Positions 62,413 to 64,000 of a stretch of DNA of 64,000 bases are shown here, piece after piece. The stretch spans positions 329,601-393,600 of the forward strand of contig NZ_WNDO01000002.1 of the NCBI RefSeq assembly GCF_009912395.1. The letters run 5' to 3'. Made by a program: the position numbers and the translations under genes. Position 1 is the first letter of the stretch. Each line of letters opens with the position of its first letter. Source of the stretch: Luteibacter sp. GTDB taxonomy: Bacteria > Pseudomonadota > Gammaproteobacteria > Xanthomonadales > Rhodanobacteraceae. The notes beneath the pieces were generated by a model that was given only the letters and a program-made list of their open reading frames with translations, ran no database searches and had not been told where the DNA came from.

Positions 62413-63203
62413 CCGTCTCCCTCATCCAGGGCGCCACGCTCTGGCACGATGCCCCGGGCAATCGTGAGTACTACGGGCGCCTCGTACGCAACGCGCCGAA
62501 GAGCGATCTCATCGTGTTGCCGGAGACCTTCCTCTCCGGCTTCACCAACGACACGCTCGGCAACGCCGAGACGATGGATGGCGAAGGCGTGGCTTGGTTC
62601 CGCGCGCTGGCGGCCGAGGTCGGCGCCACGCTCACCGGCAGCCTGGTGATCCGCGAAGGCGACACCGTGTACAACCGTCTCGTCTGGGCATCGCCCAACG
62701 GGGAGCTTGCGTATTACGACAAGCGCCACCTGTTCCGCATGGCCGGCGAGCACACCCGTTATGGTGGTGGCAGCGAGCGGCTCATCGTGGAGCTGAAGGG
62801 TTGGCGCATCCTGCCGCAGGTCTGCTACGACCTGCGCTTCCCGGTCTGGCTGCGCAACGGTCGCAAGGAAGACGCCGCGGGTGGCATGGACTACGACCTC
62901 GCGCTGTTCGTGGCCAACTGGCCGTCACCGCGCCGTCAGCCCTGGCGCACGCTGCTGCGCGCCCGGGCCATCGAGAACCTGTCCTATGTGATCGGCGTGA
63001 ACCGCGTCGGCGTGGATGGCAACAATCACCCTTACGCGGGCGACAGCGCCATCATCGATCCGGTCGGTGAACCGCTGATCGAACTGGGACCGCAGGAGCA
63101 GGTGGTCACGGTGACGCTCGATCCGGCGCCGCTGCTCGCCCACCGCGAGCGCTTCCCGGCGTGGATGGACGCAGACCGCTTCGCGCTGGACCTCCAGGCC
63201 TGA
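62400..63203 (+). CDS. Omega-amidase of the nitrilase superfamily (YafV/Nit2-like)
   Basis: A 267-residue carbon-nitrogen hydrolase with the nitrilase Glu-Lys-Cys triad: Glu in VLPETFLSG, Lys in YYDKRHLF and Cys in QVCYDLRFPVW. YafV and Nit2 hydrolyse alpha-ketoglutaramate and alpha-ketosuccinamate. It would clear the keto acid produced by the overlapping transaminase. The GTG at 62400 is used, with GGAG five bases upstream. A REP hairpin follows. Confidence 0.9.
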   Translation: MQTLTVSLIQGATLWHDAPGNREYYGRLVRNAPKSDLIVLPETFLSGFTNDTLGNAETMDGEGVAWFRALAAEVGATLTGSLVIREGDTVYNRLVWASPNGELAYYDKRHLFRMAGEHTRYGGGSERLIVELKGWRILPQVCYDLRFPVWLRNGRKEDAAGGMDYDLALFVANWPSPRRQPWRTLLRARAIENLSYVIGVNRVGVDGNNHPYAGDSAIIDPVGEPLIELGPQEQVVTVTLDPAPLLAHRERFPAWMDADRFALDLQA

Positions 63204-63238
63204 CGCCCCTTCGGTAGGAGGCGCGACTCACCCACCCT

Positions 63239-63320
63239 TGTAGGAGCGCGCTTGCGCGCGATCCCGCGTAGCGGCCAGGTTGCCCGCTGTCGCGGGATCG
63301 CGCGCAAGCGCGCTCCTACA
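63239..63320. repeat. REP palindrome pair
   Basis: Inverted REP copies: TGTAGGAGCGCGCTTGCG and its complement, with an inner CCCGCG/CGCGGG stem. Between the amidase gene and the C13 peptidase gene, both ends of which converge here. Confidence 0.9.
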
Positions 63321-63333
63321 GAGGTGGCGGTAG

Positions 63334-63873
63334 TTACTTGGCTGGCTGGAAGGGCAGTACGGGCCCGATTTTGGCAACCTTTCGCCAGGCCGCCAGCTTG
63401 TCTTCGATACCCTGGCCGATCGCGATCTGCGGCTCGGAGGGCGTTACGGCATCACGCTTTTCCCACTCAGCGATTTCGCCCGCGGCCTTGCGGAAGGCGG
63501 CGACGAAATCCGGCGTGGCATTGAGGCCATCCACCAGCCATGCGTGACCGAAATAGGTGATGTCCGAATCGGCACCGCAGCCGAACGAGGTGCGGTCGGT
63601 GCGCGCCGAGGTGAGCACCAACGTGCCTGGGCCCTGCAGCTTGGGCACGAATCCACCGGAATAGCAGGCGTTCACCACCACGACCTTCCAGCGGAACGGG
63701 CGCTTGGCGAGGATATCGGTGAGGCCGTCGACATCCAACTGGTCGAGCGGAATCGGGTCCATGTCGACCAGTAGCGAATGATCGCTGCCGCCATGCGTGG
63801 CGAGGTAGACGAAAAGGATGTCCTCACGGGGATCCATCACGTGCGCAAGACCGTCGAGCGCGCCCTCGAGGTT
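63334..63873 (-). pseudogene. C13/caspase-like peptidase gene truncated by an insertion element
   Basis: The C-terminal part (about 180 codons) of a C13 (legumain-like) cysteine peptidase is left. It keeps the catalytic His in LATHGG and the Cys in NACYSGG, with DPREDILFVY before and a C-terminal helix pair. The frame continues upstream as NLEGALDGLAHV to the IS border at 63874, so the N-terminal half is cut off. The remaining part has no signal or start of its own. The peptidase was probably exported. The other half may lie beyond the element outside the window. Confidence 0.7.
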
Positions 63874-64000
63874 TGATCTTGCCCCCGTTTCACGGACACC
63901 CCTATAAGCGATTAACTATCGCAATAGGAGGTGGACGATGACCAAGAGCAAGGCAGGCAGAAAGGGGCAGGAGTTCAGCCTGGAGTTCAGGCAGCAGGCA
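63874..64000 (+). mobile_element. Left end of an IS3-family element, running out of the window
   Basis: TGATCTTGCCCCCGTTTCAC starts the element at 63874 and matches the kind of left end I recall for IS3 (TGATC...CCC). A good ribosome site and a start codon follow. The right end, target duplication and transposase orfB are not visible. Confidence 0.6.
63938..64000 (+). CDS. IS3-family transposase orfA, N-terminal fragment
   Basis: ATG at 63938, 21 codons to the window end, starting MTKSKAGRKGQEFSLEFRQQA, typical of the helix-turn-helix start of IS3 orfA proteins (F-x-x-E-F-[RK]). An AGGAGG site lies upstream. It is cut by the window edge. Confidence 0.7.
   Translation, partial: MTKSKAGRKGQEFSLEFRQQA

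Noticed and set aside
1..64000. tRNA, rRNA or other standard RNA genes
   Set aside because: No tRNA-like cloverleaf with TTCGAATCC-type arm or conserved rRNA stretch was noticed; reading by eye could miss one.

Overview
The window is GC-rich (about 65%), densely coded DNA of a gammaproteobacterium. I place it in Xanthomonadales/Lysobacterales, most likely Rhodanobacteraceae (Luteibacter/Dyella-like). The reasons are a TorF-type porin, an exosortase-type exopolysaccharide gene set, GTAG-type REP palindromes and a second family of GTTCC-type inverted repeats. The genus is inference. I see no rRNA, tRNA, CRISPR or prophage genes. One insertion sequence begins at the right edge.

Layout. 1-3.6 kb: the 3' end of ispG, an aldo/keto reductase, three small exported proteins and a YdcF-like membrane protein. 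3.7-14.9 kb: a co-directional exopolysaccharide (EPS) operon with a GumB-like export lipoprotein, a Wzz-like polymerase regulator, a BY-kinase-like ATPase that lacks the Walker A lysine, an outer-membrane barrel, two exosortase-associated hydrolases (one without a nucleophilic serine), galE, a secreted protein of unknown function, a flippase and a GNAT/FemAB-like protein. Its last five junctions are 4-bp ATGA overlaps. 15-24.8 kb: NDH-2, small membrane proteins, an AhpD-like protein, an FNR-type Fe-S regulator next to ompW, an AraC regulator, a TorF porin, a long tandem-repeat array and a DnaJ-domain membrane protein. 24.8-30.7 kb: a second EPS block on the minus strand (EpsB-type phosphoglycosyltransferase, GMC oxidoreductase, UDP-sugar epimerase, UDP-sugar dehydrogenase), followed by a LuxR-type regulator and an Evg/Bvg-type hybrid sensor kinase. 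No exosortase, PEP-CTERM protein or ordinary glycosyltransferase is present, so the EPS pathway is incomplete here.

35.7-44.7 kb is metal-related: a CzcCBA-type efflux system, a small His/Cys-containing membrane protein, PhoD phosphatase and a COG0523 zinc GTPase that diverge around a strong Zur-box candidate. 44.7-63.3 kb holds a CHAD-domain gene broken by one in-frame stop, a phosphate transporter, a bestrophin, an AT-hook protein, two divergent L,D-transpeptidases, small lipoproteins, a MrfA/MrfB-like DNA-repair pair followed by a metallothionein-like protein, an azoreductase with its LysR regulator, and a transaminase/omega-amidase pair. 63.3-64 kb: a C13-type peptidase gene is cut off by an IS3-like element that runs out of the window.

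Non-coding structure is a main feature. There are REP palindromes in two sequence classes (three of them supply the stop codon of the adjacent gene), a 148-bp-period tandem array at 22.3-23.0 kb with related units near 15, 26.5 and 41.6 kb, and a 240-bp gene-free element at 17.89-18.13 kb bounded by 26-bp perfect inverted repeats.
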